The notes: generated from the letters alone by a model not told the origin. Positions 18,073 through 29,555 are shown, counted from the first letter of the stretch. The stretch: 64,000 nucleotides of DNA from Roseovarius sp. THAF27 (GCF_009363655.1 NZ_CP045393.1:372001-436000); one strand, 5' to 3'. Numbers and translations: made by a program.

Positions 18073-19004
18073 GGCCCCGGATCAGGTCCGGGGCGGGGCG
18101 GGGCCGGCACGGGACGCGTGATGGCCAGCAGGCCCGCGCCGACGATCAGCGCGATCCCGAGCGACGAGAGCGCGTCGGGACGCTCGGTGGAAGATGAGCC
18201 AGCCCCAGAGCGCGGAGAACCCGACATAGGTGAAGTCGAATGTGCCGATCACCGCCGGCGGGCCGTTCTGGTAGGCATAGGCGGCGCCGATGCTGCCGAT
18301 CAGGATGGCGGTGGCGAGGACCGCGATGGTGCGCCAGTCGGCGGAGTCGAGCGCTTTCCAGGCAGCGGTGAAGGGCGCGGGCGTGCCCGTCGCGGCCGGC
18401 GGGAGGGCGAAGGCGAGACCGCCCGCCAGGATGAAGGCGACGTTCAGCACGGCCGAGAGCATCAGCGGGTGCTCGCCCCGGCAGCGCGTTCCGGTCATCA
18501 GCATGGCGACGGCATAGAGCATGGCCGCCATCAGGGGCAGGAGCGCGTAGGCCGAAAGGCCCGAGGCGGTGGGCTTGATGATCAGGAGCACGCCGGCAAA
18601 GCCGATCGCGACGGCGAGCCAGTGACGCGGGGTGATGGGGCTGCGGGTGGCCAGGGCGCCGAAGAGCGTGATGAAGAGCGGCGAGGTGTAATAGCCCGCC
18701 GCCGCGACCGACAGGGGCACATGCGGCAGGGCGGCAGGGCGGCATAATAGGCGACCCACATGGCGACAAGGACCAAGCTGCGCAGGCCGGTCCAGCCGGG
18801 GTGGCGCAGGGCGAACGCCGACCGCGCAAAGAGCGCCATGAGGGCCAGCAATACGGGCAGTACGAGGGCCGAGCGCAGGAGGAACATCTGCCAGAGCGAG
18901 ATCGCGCCCGACGAGAGCTTGATGAGCGCGTCGCCGAGCGCGAGGGCCGCCACCGCGAGGGTGATGACGAGAATGGCGCGGGCGGTGTTGTTCGGGGATG
19001 TCAT
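17994..19004 (-). pseudogene. DMT/EamA family transporter, broken by two frameshifts
   Basis: Reading from ATG 19004 (MTSPNNTARAILVITLAVAA), the EamA protein is intact until YYAALP near 18730. There an 8 bp tandem duplication (gcggcagg twice, 18723-18738) shifts the frame. The protein continues as HVPLSVAAAGYYTSPLF in a second frame until GWLIFH near 18190. A single extra base (about 18186) then moves the end, ERPDALSSLGIALIVGAG, to a third frame, which runs to a stop at 17994 inside the end of the araC gene. Without the lesions it would be a normal ten-TM drug/metabolite exporter of about 305 residues. Either the gene is dead or the assembly has errors. Confidence 0.85.
18074..18094. terminator. 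GC-rich hairpin after araC
   Basis: GCCCCGGA-tcagg-TCCGGGGC begins two bases after the araC stop. It belongs to the CCCCGGATCAGGTCCGGGG dispersed palindrome type and could terminate the regulator transcript. There is no T-run, so it may be only a repeat. Confidence 0.5.
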
Positions 19005-19016
19005 GGTGTGGGAGGC

Positions 19017-19084
19017 GTAGGTTGTCACCCATCGGAGTGGTGGGTTGTCACCCACCAAAGTGGTGGGTTCTCACCCACCCTACG
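19017..19084. repeat. GTGGGTTGTCACCCAC palindromes, three tandem units
   Basis: Three consecutive units (gttgtcacccatc, gtgggttgtcacccac, gtgggttctcacccaccctacg) lie between the broken transporter and recR. They are the same family as 11180-11229; only the last unit carries the CCTACG tail. Confidence 0.8.
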
Positions 19085-19105
19085 GGATGTTGCGGCCAGG
19101 TCGCG

Positions 19106-19699
19106 TCAGAGCGCCTTGCGGGCGTTGAGGGCGGCGGTGATGGTGCCGTCGTCGAGATAATCGAGCTCGCCGCCGATGGGGACGCCTTGCGCCAGCGAGG
19201 TGAGGGTGACGCGGTCCTCGAGCTGGTCGGCGATGTAATGCGCGGTGGTCTGGCCGTCGACGGTGGCGGCCAGCGCCAGGATGACCTCGGTGATGTCTTC
19301 CGCCTCGATGCGGTCCACGAGCCGGGGGATGCGGAGCTGTTCGGGGCCGACCTGGTCGAGCGCGGAAAGCGTGCCGCCGAGCACGTGGTAGCGGCCCTTG
19401 AAGACGCCCGCGCGTTCCATCGCCCAGAGGTCGGCCACGTCCTCGACCACGCAGATCATGCCGTTGGCGCGTTTTTCAGACAGGCAGATATCGCAGGTCT
19501 CGGTGGTGCCGACATTGCCGCAGACGATGCATTCGCGGGCCGTGAGGGCGACCTGGCCCATGAGGTCCGCAAGCGGCGAGAGCAGAAGCTCGCGCTTGCG
19601 GATCATGTGCAGGACCGCCCGGCGGGCCGAGCGCGGGCCGAGGCCCGGCAGCTTGGCCATCATCTCGATCAGGGCGTCGATGTCGCGGGTGGAGTTCAT
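19106..19699 (-). CDS. recR: Recombination mediator RecR
   Basis: The 197-residue protein starts [20 protein letters not shown] and has the helix-hairpin-helix [14 protein letters not shown], a four-cysteine zinc motif (CIVCGNVG...CDIC), and a Toprim domain ([21 protein letters not shown] then [16 protein letters not shown]). RecR works with RecF/RecO to load RecA at gaps. The length is normal. It follows ybaB by 17 bases on the same strand, as in the common dnaX-ybaB-recR operon, but dnaX is 14 kb away. Confidence 0.96.
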   Translation of the reverse strand: MNSTRDIDALIEMMAKLPGLGPRSARRAVLHMIRKRELLLSPLADLMGQVALTARECIVCGNVGTTETCDICLSEKRANGMICVVEDVADLWAMERAGVFKGRYHVLGGTLSALDQVGPEQLRIPRLVDRIEAEDITEVILALAATVDGQTTAHYIADQLEDRVTLTSLAQGVPIGGELDYLDDGTITAALNARKAL

Positions 19700-19716
19700 G
19701 AGCGCGGGGGGGCGCC

Positions 19717-20061
19717 TCAGAACGGCAGCTTCATGCCTTCGGGCAGGCCCATGCCCTCGGTCAGCTTGCCCATCTCTTCCTGCGCCTTGTCGCTGGCCTT
19801 GGCTTGCGCGTCCTTGATGGCGGCGAGGATCAGGTCCTCGACCACTTCCTTGTCGTCGGAGTTGAAGATCGAGGGGTCGATGTCGAGGCTTTTGAGTTCG
19901 CCCTTGGCGGAGCAGACGGCCTTTACCAGGCCCGCGCCGGATTCGCCGGTGACGGTGATGTTGTGCATCTCTTCCTGAAGCTCGGCCATCTTGGTCTGCA
20001 TTTCCTGCGCGGCCTTCATCATTTTGCTCATGTCGCCGAGCTGGCCTAGTCCTTTGAACAT
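19717..20061 (-). CDS. YbaB/EbfC family nucleoid-associated protein
   Basis: The 114-residue protein starts [20 protein letters not shown] and has the coiled-coil [12 protein letters not shown], the [24 protein letters not shown] core and [15 protein letters not shown], all standard for YbaB/EbfC. The dimer binds DNA as a pair of tweezers. The start at 20061 is supported by GGGAGAGAC just upstream; an open frame upstream is non-coding. It is transcribed with recR. Confidence 0.94.
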   Translation of the reverse strand: MFKGLGQLGDMSKMMKAAQEMQTKMAELQEEMHNITVTGESGAGLVKAVCSAKGELKSLDIDPSIFNSDDKEVVEDLILAAIKDAQAKASDKAQEEMGKLTEGMGLPEGMKLPF

Positions 20062-20159
20062 ATGTCTCTCCCGGGGTTTGAGGGGTGTTGAGTCATAGAT
20101 ACGGGCCGTGGGGGGTGTCGGCAAGGGGAGGGTGGGAAAGGCGTGGGGTTTTAGCCGCC

Positions 20160-20222
20160 TTAAGACGTTGCGGGTCCTGGCTGGACGTACTCGATGTCGA
20201 TCCGCCGACCGAAGCGCTGCAT
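20160..20222 (-). pseudogene. Possible scar of an IS3-family transposase (OrfB fragment)
   Basis: A 20-codon open stretch reads MQRFGRRIDIEYVQPGPATS. The run I-x-IEYVQPG-x-P resembles the segment just before the second catalytic region of IS3-family OrfB proteins (IEYIQPGxPxQNAYIERxNR), but the frame ends immediately after it. No terminal repeats are visible. It lies beside the low-GC secreted hydrolase gene, which is consistent with past insertion. The match is only about ten residues, so confidence is low. Confidence 0.3.
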
Positions 20223-20283
20223 GCTCGAATTCTACTGCCAAGGGGCTAGGCCGGTTTTCGTACCGGCTTTAGCTGAGAAGATG

Positions 20284-21354
20284 CTAGTTTTCGCGACGCA
20301 GCAGATTTTTGAGAAGTTCTTGACTACTAGCTTCAAAGTCAGCAACGGGCGGCAGGGATCTTTCGGCGCGCAACTCGTTCAGCGCCGCCAATGACTTTTG
20401 GCCCCAGATTCCGTCGATGGGTCCGGGATCGTAGCCCTGATCGGTCAGAATTCGCTGCACTTGCACGGCGTTCAGCGGCAAGTTCATGTGTTTGTGCAGG
20501 AACTCCAGCGTCGTTTTCTGTACGCTTTTGAATTCAAGTAACTCATGGCGCGTGGCGAGCGGCCCCGTGTCATACACGATGGAGATGCTGCCATTTTCCT
20601 TGTTCATCGCTTCCCAGCAATCGCCCTCGTTCCGTTCGTTTTGGTACCAGGGGTCTTTGCTGCCGACCAACGACAACACCGGTTCGTCCTTCGGGGCGTC
20701 TAGACCGATGTATTCATACCATCCTGCGTTGCAGGTCCAGCCTTCGATCACGCGGGCGGTCACGCTTCGACGCTCGTTGAAGACGGTGTGCTTTGCGGTT
20801 GTAACGCCGCCTTGGCTGAGCCCGATCAGGAGTACGTTTTCGGGATCGACATACGGCAGGGACTTGGCCAGTTCGATGGCATGGCCGGCGTCCATCTTGC
20901 GCATCTTAATAACATCGCGGAACATGCTACCCTCATGGCGCGAGGGATCGCAGGACTGTGCATAAACGGTGCGTGCGAAACTTGCCGGTGCGATGACCAG
21001 AAAGCCGTTATCGGCCAGGAACTTCACGCGTAAATGCGTGCCGCGCCAGATGCCGGAGCAGCCGTGCATATAGATGGCCACCGGGAACTTTCGCGACCCG
21101 TCGCCGTATTGGGCGGCGAGGTCTTCGAACGTGGTACGTTGGGAGCGACCCAGCCCGGTTGGCACCCTGACGAGGGCGGCCTGCCAGGTGCGTTCGACCT
21201 CTTGGGGGTCGACGATATCGGCTTGGGTGATGGCGTCGGGGTCGGTGAATGTCTTGCTGCTGTTATGCAAGCCGGGAGCCTGCTGTGCATTTGCCAAGTG
21301 TGTTGCCAGACACACAACCACTGCAGAAGCGACAATAATCGAACGCCGGTGCAT
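20284..21354 (-). CDS. Secreted alpha/beta hydrolase with C-terminal peptidoglycan-binding-like domain
   Basis: The 356-residue protein has a signal peptide (residues 1-23, cleavage near ANA-QQ). A dienelactone-hydrolase-like alpha/beta fold follows, with an oxyanion-region YMHGCSG, nucleophile elbow GLSQG (Ser180), likely acid Asp234 (GSKDPW) and His270 (TRHELLEF). Residues about 294-333 (NAVQVQRILTDQGYDPGPID then GIWGQKSLAALNEL) match the PG_binding_1 fold. The target is probably a cell-wall-associated or periplasmic ester. GC content is clearly lower than in the neighbours and codon bias is weak, so recent acquisition is likely. It stands alone, with no operon partner. Confidence 0.75.
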   Translation of the reverse strand: MHRRSIIVASAVVVCLATHLANAQQAPGLHNSSKTFTDPDAITQADIVDPQEVERTWQAALVRVPTGLGRSQRTTFEDLAAQYGDGSRKFPVAIYMHGCSGIWRGTHLRVKFLADNGFLVIAPASFARTVYAQSCDPSRHEGSMFRDVIKMRKMDAGHAIELAKSLPYVDPENVLLIGLSQGGVTTAKHTVFNERRSVTARVIEGWTCNAGWYEYIGLDAPKDEPVLSLVGSKDPWYQNERNEGDCWEAMNKENGSISIVYDTGPLATRHELLEFKSVQKTTLEFLHKHMNLPLNAVQVQRILTDQGYDPGPIDGIWGQKSLAALNELRAERSLPPVADFEASSQELLKNLLRREN

Positions 21355-21422
21355 GTCGTGTTCAATCAGTTGTTGAAATCGCGCAGAGTATAGCGCGTTT
21401 AACGTTCGGCGTCACTAAATTG

Positions 21423-21449
21423 AAAGGGCGGGGAAAATCCCCGCCCTTT
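21423..21449 (-). terminator. Terminator downstream of acnA
   Basis: AAAGGGCGGGGA pairs with TCCCCGCCCTTT across a 3-base loop. It lies 22 bases past the acnA stop, between that gene and the hydrolase gene upstream of it on the map. On the minus strand it is followed by CAATTT. Confidence 0.85.
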
Positions 21450-21470
21450 GTTCGTGGTGTCCGGCGTTGC

Positions 21471-24260
<2,790 letters not shown>

Positions 24261-24481
24261 TTCTGGATATCCTTTCACTTAGGAAGGCAGGATTGTCTGG
24301 CTTGCTTCTGACCGAATCCGCGGAGTCGTTCAAGAGGGGGTCGGCAGGTTTTGTATACTATTGCACACAATTGATGAATGTTACAGTTTTCACGCGACTC
24401 TCTCGAAACCTTGATTGGCAGTTTCATGCCGGGATGAATACTCAGAAGCGGTGTCACGAACAATGAAGTAGAGCGCCAGAC

Positions 24482-25195
24482 ATGAATTTCAGCAGAGTGT
24501 TCACGGGGGTCGCGGCCCTTGTGCTGTTTTTCGCGGCACCGGCGATGGCGCAGGAAACGGGCCGCCCGGTGGTGGTGGAACTGTTCACCAGCCAGGGCTG
24601 TTCGTCCTGTCCCGAGGCGGACAGGTTCTTTCACAAGGTGGCGGGCCACGAGGGCGTGATCGCGCTGTCGATGCACGTGGATTACTGGGATTACATCGGC
24701 TGGAAGGACAGCTTTGCCAGCCCGGCGAACACCAAGCGGCAGAGGGCCTATGCCAAGTTGGCGGAGCGCAACGTGATCTACACGCCGCAGATGGTGATCA
24801 ACGGGGCCGACGACGTGGTGGGCAACCGGCCCATGGACGTGGTGGACGTGATCGACCGGCACCGGCGCCTGCCGAAGACGGTTGCGCTGGACCTAACGCG
24901 GAAAGGCGACAGCGTGCTGGTTGAGGCGGAAAGCGTGAAGGGGCTGGACGGACCGTTGACGGTACAGCTGGTGCGGTTCCGGCCCGAGAGCACAGTGCAT
25001 ATCAAGCGCGGCGAGAATGCGGGCCGGACGATCAGCTATGCCAACGTGGTGACCGAGATGCGGGTGCTGGGCGTATGGGACGGGGCCGCCCCGTTGCGCG
25101 TCAGCGCCGAGGCCGGGGGCGACGCGCCGGTGGCGGTGCTGTTGCAGAACAAGGGCGGCGCGGGGATGATCGAGGCGGCGGCGGTCCTGGAGTAG
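24482..25195 (+). CDS. DUF1223 family secreted thioredoxin-like protein
   Basis: The 237-residue protein has a signal peptide (cleavage near AMAQ-ET) and the DUF1223 pattern VVVELFTSQGCSSCPEADRF, a CxxC in a thioredoxin-like fold, followed by HVDYWDYIGWKDSFASP and YTPQMVINGADDVVG. The family is exported and probably acts on periplasmic thiols, but no substrate is established. It is divergent from acnA. The last codons and stop are part of a segment duplicated downstream at 25348. Confidence 0.88.
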   Translation: MNFSRVFTGVAALVLFFAAPAMAQETGRPVVVELFTSQGCSSCPEADRFFHKVAGHEGVIALSMHVDYWDYIGWKDSFASPANTKRQRAYAKLAERNVIYTPQMVINGADDVVGNRPMDVVDVIDRHRRLPKTVALDLTRKGDSVLVEAESVKGLDGPLTVQLVRFRPESTVHIKRGENAGRTISYANVVTEMRVLGVWDGAAPLRVSAEAGGDAPVAVLLQNKGGAGMIEAAAVLE

Positions 25196-25270
25196 GGGTG
25201 CGCGTCGGGGTTTGGTGGGTTGGAAACCCACCCTACAGGGGTGGCGCGTGGGTTTTCACCCACCCTACGT
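25177..25270. repeat. Duplicated unit A with two palindromes, overlapping the DUF1223 stop
   Basis: The unit runs from the last DUF1223 codons (ggcggcggtcctggagtag) through GTGGGTTGGAAACCCACCCTAC and GTGGGTTTTCACCCACCCTACG. It is repeated with few changes at 25348-25440. The two hairpins belong to the GTGGGT dispersed family. Confidence 0.8.
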
Positions 25271-25347
25271 TTTGACCGAGCAGGGCAGAGGCACGGGACG
25301 AGATTCGAGACGCCTGCCGAATGGGGGCGTGCGATTGCCAGCCCGGG

Positions 25348-25440
25348 GGCGGCGGTTCAGGAGTAGGGGTGCGCGTTCGGGCTTGGTGTGTTGGAAACCC
25401 ACCCTACGGGAGTGGCGCGTGGGTTTCACCTACCCTACGC
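25348..25440. repeat. Duplicated unit B, second copy
   Basis: This copy keeps the sequence ggcggcggttcaggagtaggggtgcgcg, which corresponds to the end of the DUF1223 gene, followed by the two palindromes (GTGTGTTGGAAACCCACCCTACG and GTGGGTTTCACCTACCCTACG), both slightly decayed. The rest of the 25196-25469 gap shows no gene. Confidence 0.8.
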
Positions 25441-25469
25441 ATTCGGCTTGGCCGCGCTTTCGCACGGCG

Positions 25470-26171
25470 TCATCCGATCGCGTCGACCAGCGCGGGCAAT
25501 TCGCCCAAATCCTTCACCTTTCGAAATCGCGTGGCGTCCTTGGGGGCGTCGTCCACCTCGTAGCCCCAGGTGAGGTCGTGGGGGACGTGCACGCCCCAGC
25601 CGCCGGCGGCGATCACCGGGTTCACGTCCGAGCGCAGGGAATTTCCCGCCATCAGCGCATGGGCCGCGCCGGTGCCGTGGCGATCGAAGATGCGGGTGTA
25701 GATTTCGGGCGTCTTGTCCGACACGATCTCGACCGCGTCGAAGAGATCGCCCAGCCCGGACTGGGCCAGCTTGCGCTCCTGGTCGAGAAGGTCGCCCTTG
25801 GTCACCAGAAGCACGCGGTGGGTGTCGGCCACGGCCTCGACCGCCTCCCGCGCATGCGGCAGAAGCTCTATGGGATGTTCCAGCATCTCGCGGCCCGCGG
25901 CGATCAGTTCGGAGATGACGCACGCCGGAACGCGGCCGTCGGTGACGTCGATGGCGGTTTCGATCATCGACAGGGTGAAGCCCTTGATGCCGAAGCCATA
26001 GTGCCCGAGATTGCGTTTCTCGGCGGCGAGAAGATGCTCGGCCAGGTGGTGCCCTTCGACGTAATCGCGCAGGAGATCGGCGAATCTGTCCTCGGTCAGC
26101 TTGAAGAACCGTTCGTTGTGCCAGAGCGTGTCGTCGGCATCGAAGGCGATTGTCGTGAGATTTTGCGTCAT
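25470..26171 (-). CDS. HAD superfamily hydrolase
   Basis: The 233-residue protein carries the HAD motifs in order: I FDADDTLW (nucleophile Asp in DxD), II LLVTKGD, III a lysine in VSDKTPEIY, and IV GNSLRSDV. The helical cap of about 80 residues after motif I makes it a subclass I phosphatase of the YjjG/pyrophosphatase-like type. The substrate is unknown. It is cytoplasmic and divergent from clpS. Confidence 0.9.
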   Translation of the reverse strand: MTQNLTTIAFDADDTLWHNERFFKLTEDRFADLLRDYVEGHHLAEHLLAAEKRNLGHYGFGIKGFTLSMIETAIDVTDGRVPACVISELIAAGREMLEHPIELLPHAREAVEAVADTHRVLLVTKGDLLDQERKLAQSGLGDLFDAVEIVSDKTPEIYTRIFDRHGTGAAHALMAGNSLRSDVNPVIAAGGWGVHVPHDLTWGYEVDDAPKDATRFRKVKDLGELPALVDAIG

Positions 26172-26281
26172 TGCGGCCCTTGCCCCCGACGCGCCCCCTT
26201 TTCAGACGCTTCAGGGAAGTTATATAAACCGCTCACGAAACGCCATACGCAGCACGGGGATTGATGCAGCACCAGGTGATC

Positions 26282-26602
26282 ATGTCGGGCAAGGACGATG
26301 ACGGCGACGGCGATGCCGCCGTGGTCGTCGATACCAAGCCCAAGACGAAGCGGCCGCCGCTTTACAAGGTGTTGCTGCTGAATGACGACTATACCCCGAT
26401 GGAATTCGTCGTCGCGGTGCTGGAGCGGTTCTTCGGCATGAATCACGCGCAGGCGTTCGAGATCATGCTGACCGTGCACAAGAAGGGCGTCGCGGTCGTG
26501 GGCGTGTTCAGCCACGAGATTGCGGAGACCAAGGTGGGGCAGGTGATGGATTTCGCCCGGCGTCACCAGCATCCGCTGCAATGCACCATGGAAAAGGAAT
26601 AG
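26282..26602 (+). CDS. clpS: ATP-dependent Clp protease adaptor ClpS
   Basis: The 106-residue protein has an acidic, disordered N-terminus ([15 protein letters not shown]) and the ClpS core: [20 protein letters not shown] with the N-degron pocket residues, the helix [20 protein letters not shown], and [19 protein letters not shown]. It delivers N-end-rule substrates to ClpAP. Starts at 26264 (ATG) or 26261 (TTG) are also possible; 26282 is chosen because AGGTG precedes it. The stop is one base before the start of the methyltransferase gene. Confidence 0.93.
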   Translation: MSGKDDDGDGDAAVVVDTKPKTKRPPLYKVLLLNDDYTPMEFVVAVLERFFGMNHAQAFEIMLTVHKKGVAVVGVFSHEIAETKVGQVMDFARRHQHPLQCTMEKE

Positions 26603-26603
26603 G

Positions 26604-27605
26604 GTGAGCACGGCATCCCGCCTGTCGCTGGCCGTGGAGGATGGCACGATCGCGTGGCCCGAGGGCGCGCGGGTGGCCGTGTTTGCGCCGCGCACGGGGG
26701 CGGACCTGTCGGCGCTGCCGAAGGACCGCACGCAGATCATCACCCGGTTCCGGCCCGACTTGGAGGCGTTCCAGGCCGCCGGATGGGACTGTGTGCTGGC
26801 GCCCGAGGGGCGCTACGGCGCGGCGCTGGTCTTTGCCACGCGGGCCAAGGCGCAGTGCCAGGGGCTGATCGCCGAGGCCGCGGGCGTCAGCGACGGGATC
26901 GTCGTGGTGGACGGCACCAAGACGGACGGGATCGAATCGATCCTGAAAGCCTGCCGCAAGAGGTCCGATGTGTCCGCGCCGCTGTCGAAGGCGCATGGCA
27001 AGCTTTTCAGCATCGGCGCGGGCGCTGATTTCCCGGACTGGGCGCTGGCGGACAGCACGACGGTGGAGGATGACGGAAAGGCGTTCGTCACAGCGCCGGG
27101 TGTTTTCTCGGCCGACGGTGTGGACCCGGCCTCGCGCCTGCTGGCCGAGGCACTGCCCGAGAAGCTGGGCGCGCAGGTGGTCGACCTGGGCGCGGGCTGG
27201 GGGTACCTGGCGCATCACGTGCTGAGGCGCGACGCCGTGCAGGCGCTGCACCTTGTGGAGGCCGATCGCGTCGCGCTGGACTGCGCGCGCGAGAACGTGA
27301 GCGACGCGCGGGCCGAATTTCACTGGGCCGACGCGCGGAATTGGACCGCGCCGGGGCCGGTGGATGCGGTGGTGATGAACCCGCCCTTTCATATCGGGCG
27401 GGCCAGTGACCCGGAGCTGGGACGCGCCTTCATCCGGGCGGCGGCCCGCATGCTGAGCCCGCGCGGGCAGCTTTACATGGTGGCCAACCGACACCTGCCT
27501 TACGAGGGCGATCTTGCGGCGGCCTACGGCGAGGTGCGCGAGATCGGCGGCGACAACCGGTTCAAGATCGTGCAGGCGGCACGACCGTCTCGCACCCGGG
27601 GCTGA
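26604..27605 (+). CDS. Class I SAM-dependent methyltransferase, RsmC-like
   Basis: The 333-residue protein begins at a GTG one base after the clpS stop (AAGGAAT upstream). It has two domains: a degenerate N-terminal half and a C-terminal Rossmann methyltransferase with VVDLGAGWGYLAHHVL (motif I) and VVMNPPFHIG, the NPPF motif of N-methyltransferases. The two-domain layout resembles RsmC/RlmG, which methylate guanine N2 in rRNA. The exact target is not certain. Confidence 0.85.
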   Translation: MSTASRLSLAVEDGTIAWPEGARVAVFAPRTGADLSALPKDRTQIITRFRPDLEAFQAAGWDCVLAPEGRYGAALVFATRAKAQCQGLIAEAAGVSDGIVVVDGTKTDGIESILKACRKRSDVSAPLSKAHGKLFSIGAGADFPDWALADSTTVEDDGKAFVTAPGVFSADGVDPASRLLAEALPEKLGAQVVDLGAGWGYLAHHVLRRDAVQALHLVEADRVALDCARENVSDARAEFHWADARNWTAPGPVDAVVMNPPFHIGRASDPELGRAFIRAAARMLSPRGQLYMVANRHLPYEGDLAAAYGEVREIGGDNRFKIVQAARPSRTRG

Positions 27606-27651
27606 GTTGCGCTAGAACGGTCCGGGCGGGCCATCAGGGAGAGATCGAGCC

Positions 27652-28452
27652 ATGTCCTTTTCGATACAGGGAAAGACGGTCATCGTGACCGGCGCGGCCA
27701 GTGGCGTGGGCCTCGCCATCGGGCGGCATTTCGTCGACAAGGGGGCGAACGTGATGTTCGCGGACCTCAACGAAAAGCAGCTCAAGCACGAGCTGGGCGA
27801 GAACGAGGATGGCGCCAGCAAGCGATGGTTCGCGGGCGACCTGCGGGAAAAGCTGACGCTGGCGAACCTCCTGTCGGCGACGATCGACGCCTACGAGGAT
27901 GTGGATGTCCTGGTCAACGCGTGGCGGCAATTGCTGCCGTCGGATCCGCTGAACCCCGACGACGACGCGGTGGAGCAGCTTCTGAACCAGAACCTGATGA
28001 CGGCGCTGCGGCTGAGCCAGCTTGTGGCCAAGCGGATGATCAAGCAGGCGGAAGGGCGGGACGAGGGGCCGGTGGGCTCGATCGTGAACCTGTCGTCGAT
28101 CGCCGGGCGGCGGACGCATCCCGACCTTCTGGGCTATTCCATCGCCTCGGCGGCGGTGGACCAGATGACGCGCAGCCTGGCGGTGGCGCTGGCGCCGCAC
28201 CGGATCCGGGTGAACGCGGTGGCGTTCGGCTCGGTCATGAGCGCGTCGCTGCAGGACACGCTGCGCGACAACAAGACCTACCGCGAGGATATCGAGGCGC
28301 ATACGCCCCTGGGCCGGATCGCGGCGCCGAACGAGATGGCCGAGGCCGTGCAGTACCTGGCCTGCGACGGGTCGAGCTTCATGACCGGGCAGATCATGAC
28401 GGTGGATGGCGGCCGGTCGCTGCTTGACCCGGTCTCGGCGCCCGCGCACTAA
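27652..28452 (+). CDS. SDR family protein lacking the catalytic lysine
   Basis: The 266-residue protein keeps the SDR cofactor loop TGAASGVG (residues 13-20), the serine in NLSSIAG and the tyrosine at 162, but the canonical YxxxK reads Y162-SIA-S166, with serine instead of lysine. The NNAG motif is replaced by VNAW. The C-terminal part (PHRIRVNAVAFGSV and AVQYLACDGSSFMTGQ) is normal. Either catalysis is altered or the protein has a non-enzymatic role. It precedes hemF by about 50 bases on the same strand, so a role connected to porphyrin synthesis is possible but unproved. Confidence 0.85.
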   Translation: MSFSIQGKTVIVTGAASGVGLAIGRHFVDKGANVMFADLNEKQLKHELGENEDGASKRWFAGDLREKLTLANLLSATIDAYEDVDVLVNAWRQLLPSDPLNPDDDAVEQLLNQNLMTALRLSQLVAKRMIKQAEGRDEGPVGSIVNLSSIAGRRTHPDLLGYSIASAAVDQMTRSLAVALAPHRIRVNAVAFGSVMSASLQDTLRDNKTYREDIEAHTPLGRIAAPNEMAEAVQYLACDGSSFMTGQIMTVDGGRSLLDPVSAPAH

Positions 28453-28501
28453 TGAGGCCCGCTCGTCCGCCTTTGCGGGCGGCCCGGCCGAAGGAAGTAC
28501 C

Positions 28502-29389
28502 ATGACGGACATGACAGAACAGAAATCCCGCGCGGCGACGTGGTTTCACCAGTTGCGCGACGAGATCGTCGCGGCCTTCGAGGCGCTGGAGGACAGCCAC
28601 GAGAGCGGTCCGGTGTCGGACGCGGCGCCGGGGCGGTTCGAGGTGAAGCCGACCAGGCGCACCAGCGAGGACGGATCGGACGCGGGCGGCGGGCTGATGA
28701 GCGTGATGCGCGGGGGGCGCGTGTTCGAGAAGGTGGGCGTAAACGTGTCGGAAGTCTTCGGCCAGCTGGGAGAGCAGGCGCAGAAGGCGATGGCCGCGCG
28801 GGGCGTGCCGGGAATGGCGGACGATCCCAGCTTCTGGGCCAGCGGGATCAGCCTTGTGGCGCATATGCAGAACCCGCACGTGCCGGCGGTGCACATGAAC
28901 ACGCGGATGTTCTGGACGCCGCACGCCTGGTGGTTCGGCGGCGGGTCGGACCTGAATCCCTGCATAGAGTATGACGAGGACACCGCGCATTTCCATGACC
29001 AGCAGAAGGCGCACCTGGATCCGCACGGGCCCGAAATCTATCCGGCGCTAAAGGCCTGGGCGGACGAGTATTTCTATATCCCTCACCGCCACCGGGCGCG
29101 GGGCGTGGGCGGCATTTTCATGGATGACCGGAATACCGGCGACTGGGAGGCGGATTTCGCCCTCACGCAGGATATCGGGCGGGCCTTTCTGAAGGCCTAT
29201 CTGCCGCTGGTCGAGAAACGCCGGGCGCAGGCATGGAGCGAGGCCGACAAGGAGGCGCAGCTGGTTCATCGCGGGCTTTATGCGGAATACAACCTTGTCT
29301 ACGACCGGGGCACCAAGTTCGGCCTGGCCACGGGGCATGATGCGGATGCGGTGCTGATGAGCCTGCCGCCGGTGGCGAAATGGACGTGA
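28502..29389 (+). CDS. hemF: Oxygen-dependent coproporphyrinogen III oxidase
   Basis: The 295-residue protein shows HemF landmarks: GGLMSVMRGGRVFEKVGVN, ISLVAHMQNPHVPAVHMNTR, WWFGGGSDLNPC, FYIPHRHRARGVGGIFMDD and YAEYNLVYDRGTKFGL. It decarboxylates coproporphyrinogen III to protoporphyrinogen IX with O2 in heme synthesis. The start at 28502 follows GGAAGTACC. It is probably co-transcribed with the SDR gene upstream. Confidence 0.97.
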   Translation: MTDMTEQKSRAATWFHQLRDEIVAAFEALEDSHESGPVSDAAPGRFEVKPTRRTSEDGSDAGGGLMSVMRGGRVFEKVGVNVSEVFGQLGEQAQKAMAARGVPGMADDPSFWASGISLVAHMQNPHVPAVHMNTRMFWTPHAWWFGGGSDLNPCIEYDEDTAHFHDQQKAHLDPHGPEIYPALKAWADEYFYIPHRHRARGVGGIFMDDRNTGDWEADFALTQDIGRAFLKAYLPLVEKRRAQAWSEADKEAQLVHRGLYAEYNLVYDRGTKFGLATGHDADAVLMSLPPVAKWT

Positions 29390-29406
29390 GACGATAAGAG
29401 TTTCAG

Positions 29407-29441
29407 GCCTCCGGCGGGGATATTTATGGCCAGAGGAAGAG
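29407..29441. repeat. Dispersed 35 bp element, copy 2
   Basis: This is the same 35-base sequence as 11265-11299 (GCCTCCGGCGGGGATATTTA onward). It lies just after hemF, followed by a ctccggggag-rich stretch. The element is extragenic. Confidence 0.75.
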
Positions 29442-29555
29442 CTGGAGTGGTCCGGGCTTTTCCTGCTGGAAATACTCCGGGGAGTTTGAGGGGGGTGTTT
29501 GAGGGGCAGCGCCCCTCATTAAACGAATAGAGCGCGGCACAGCCGCACCTTCGGA

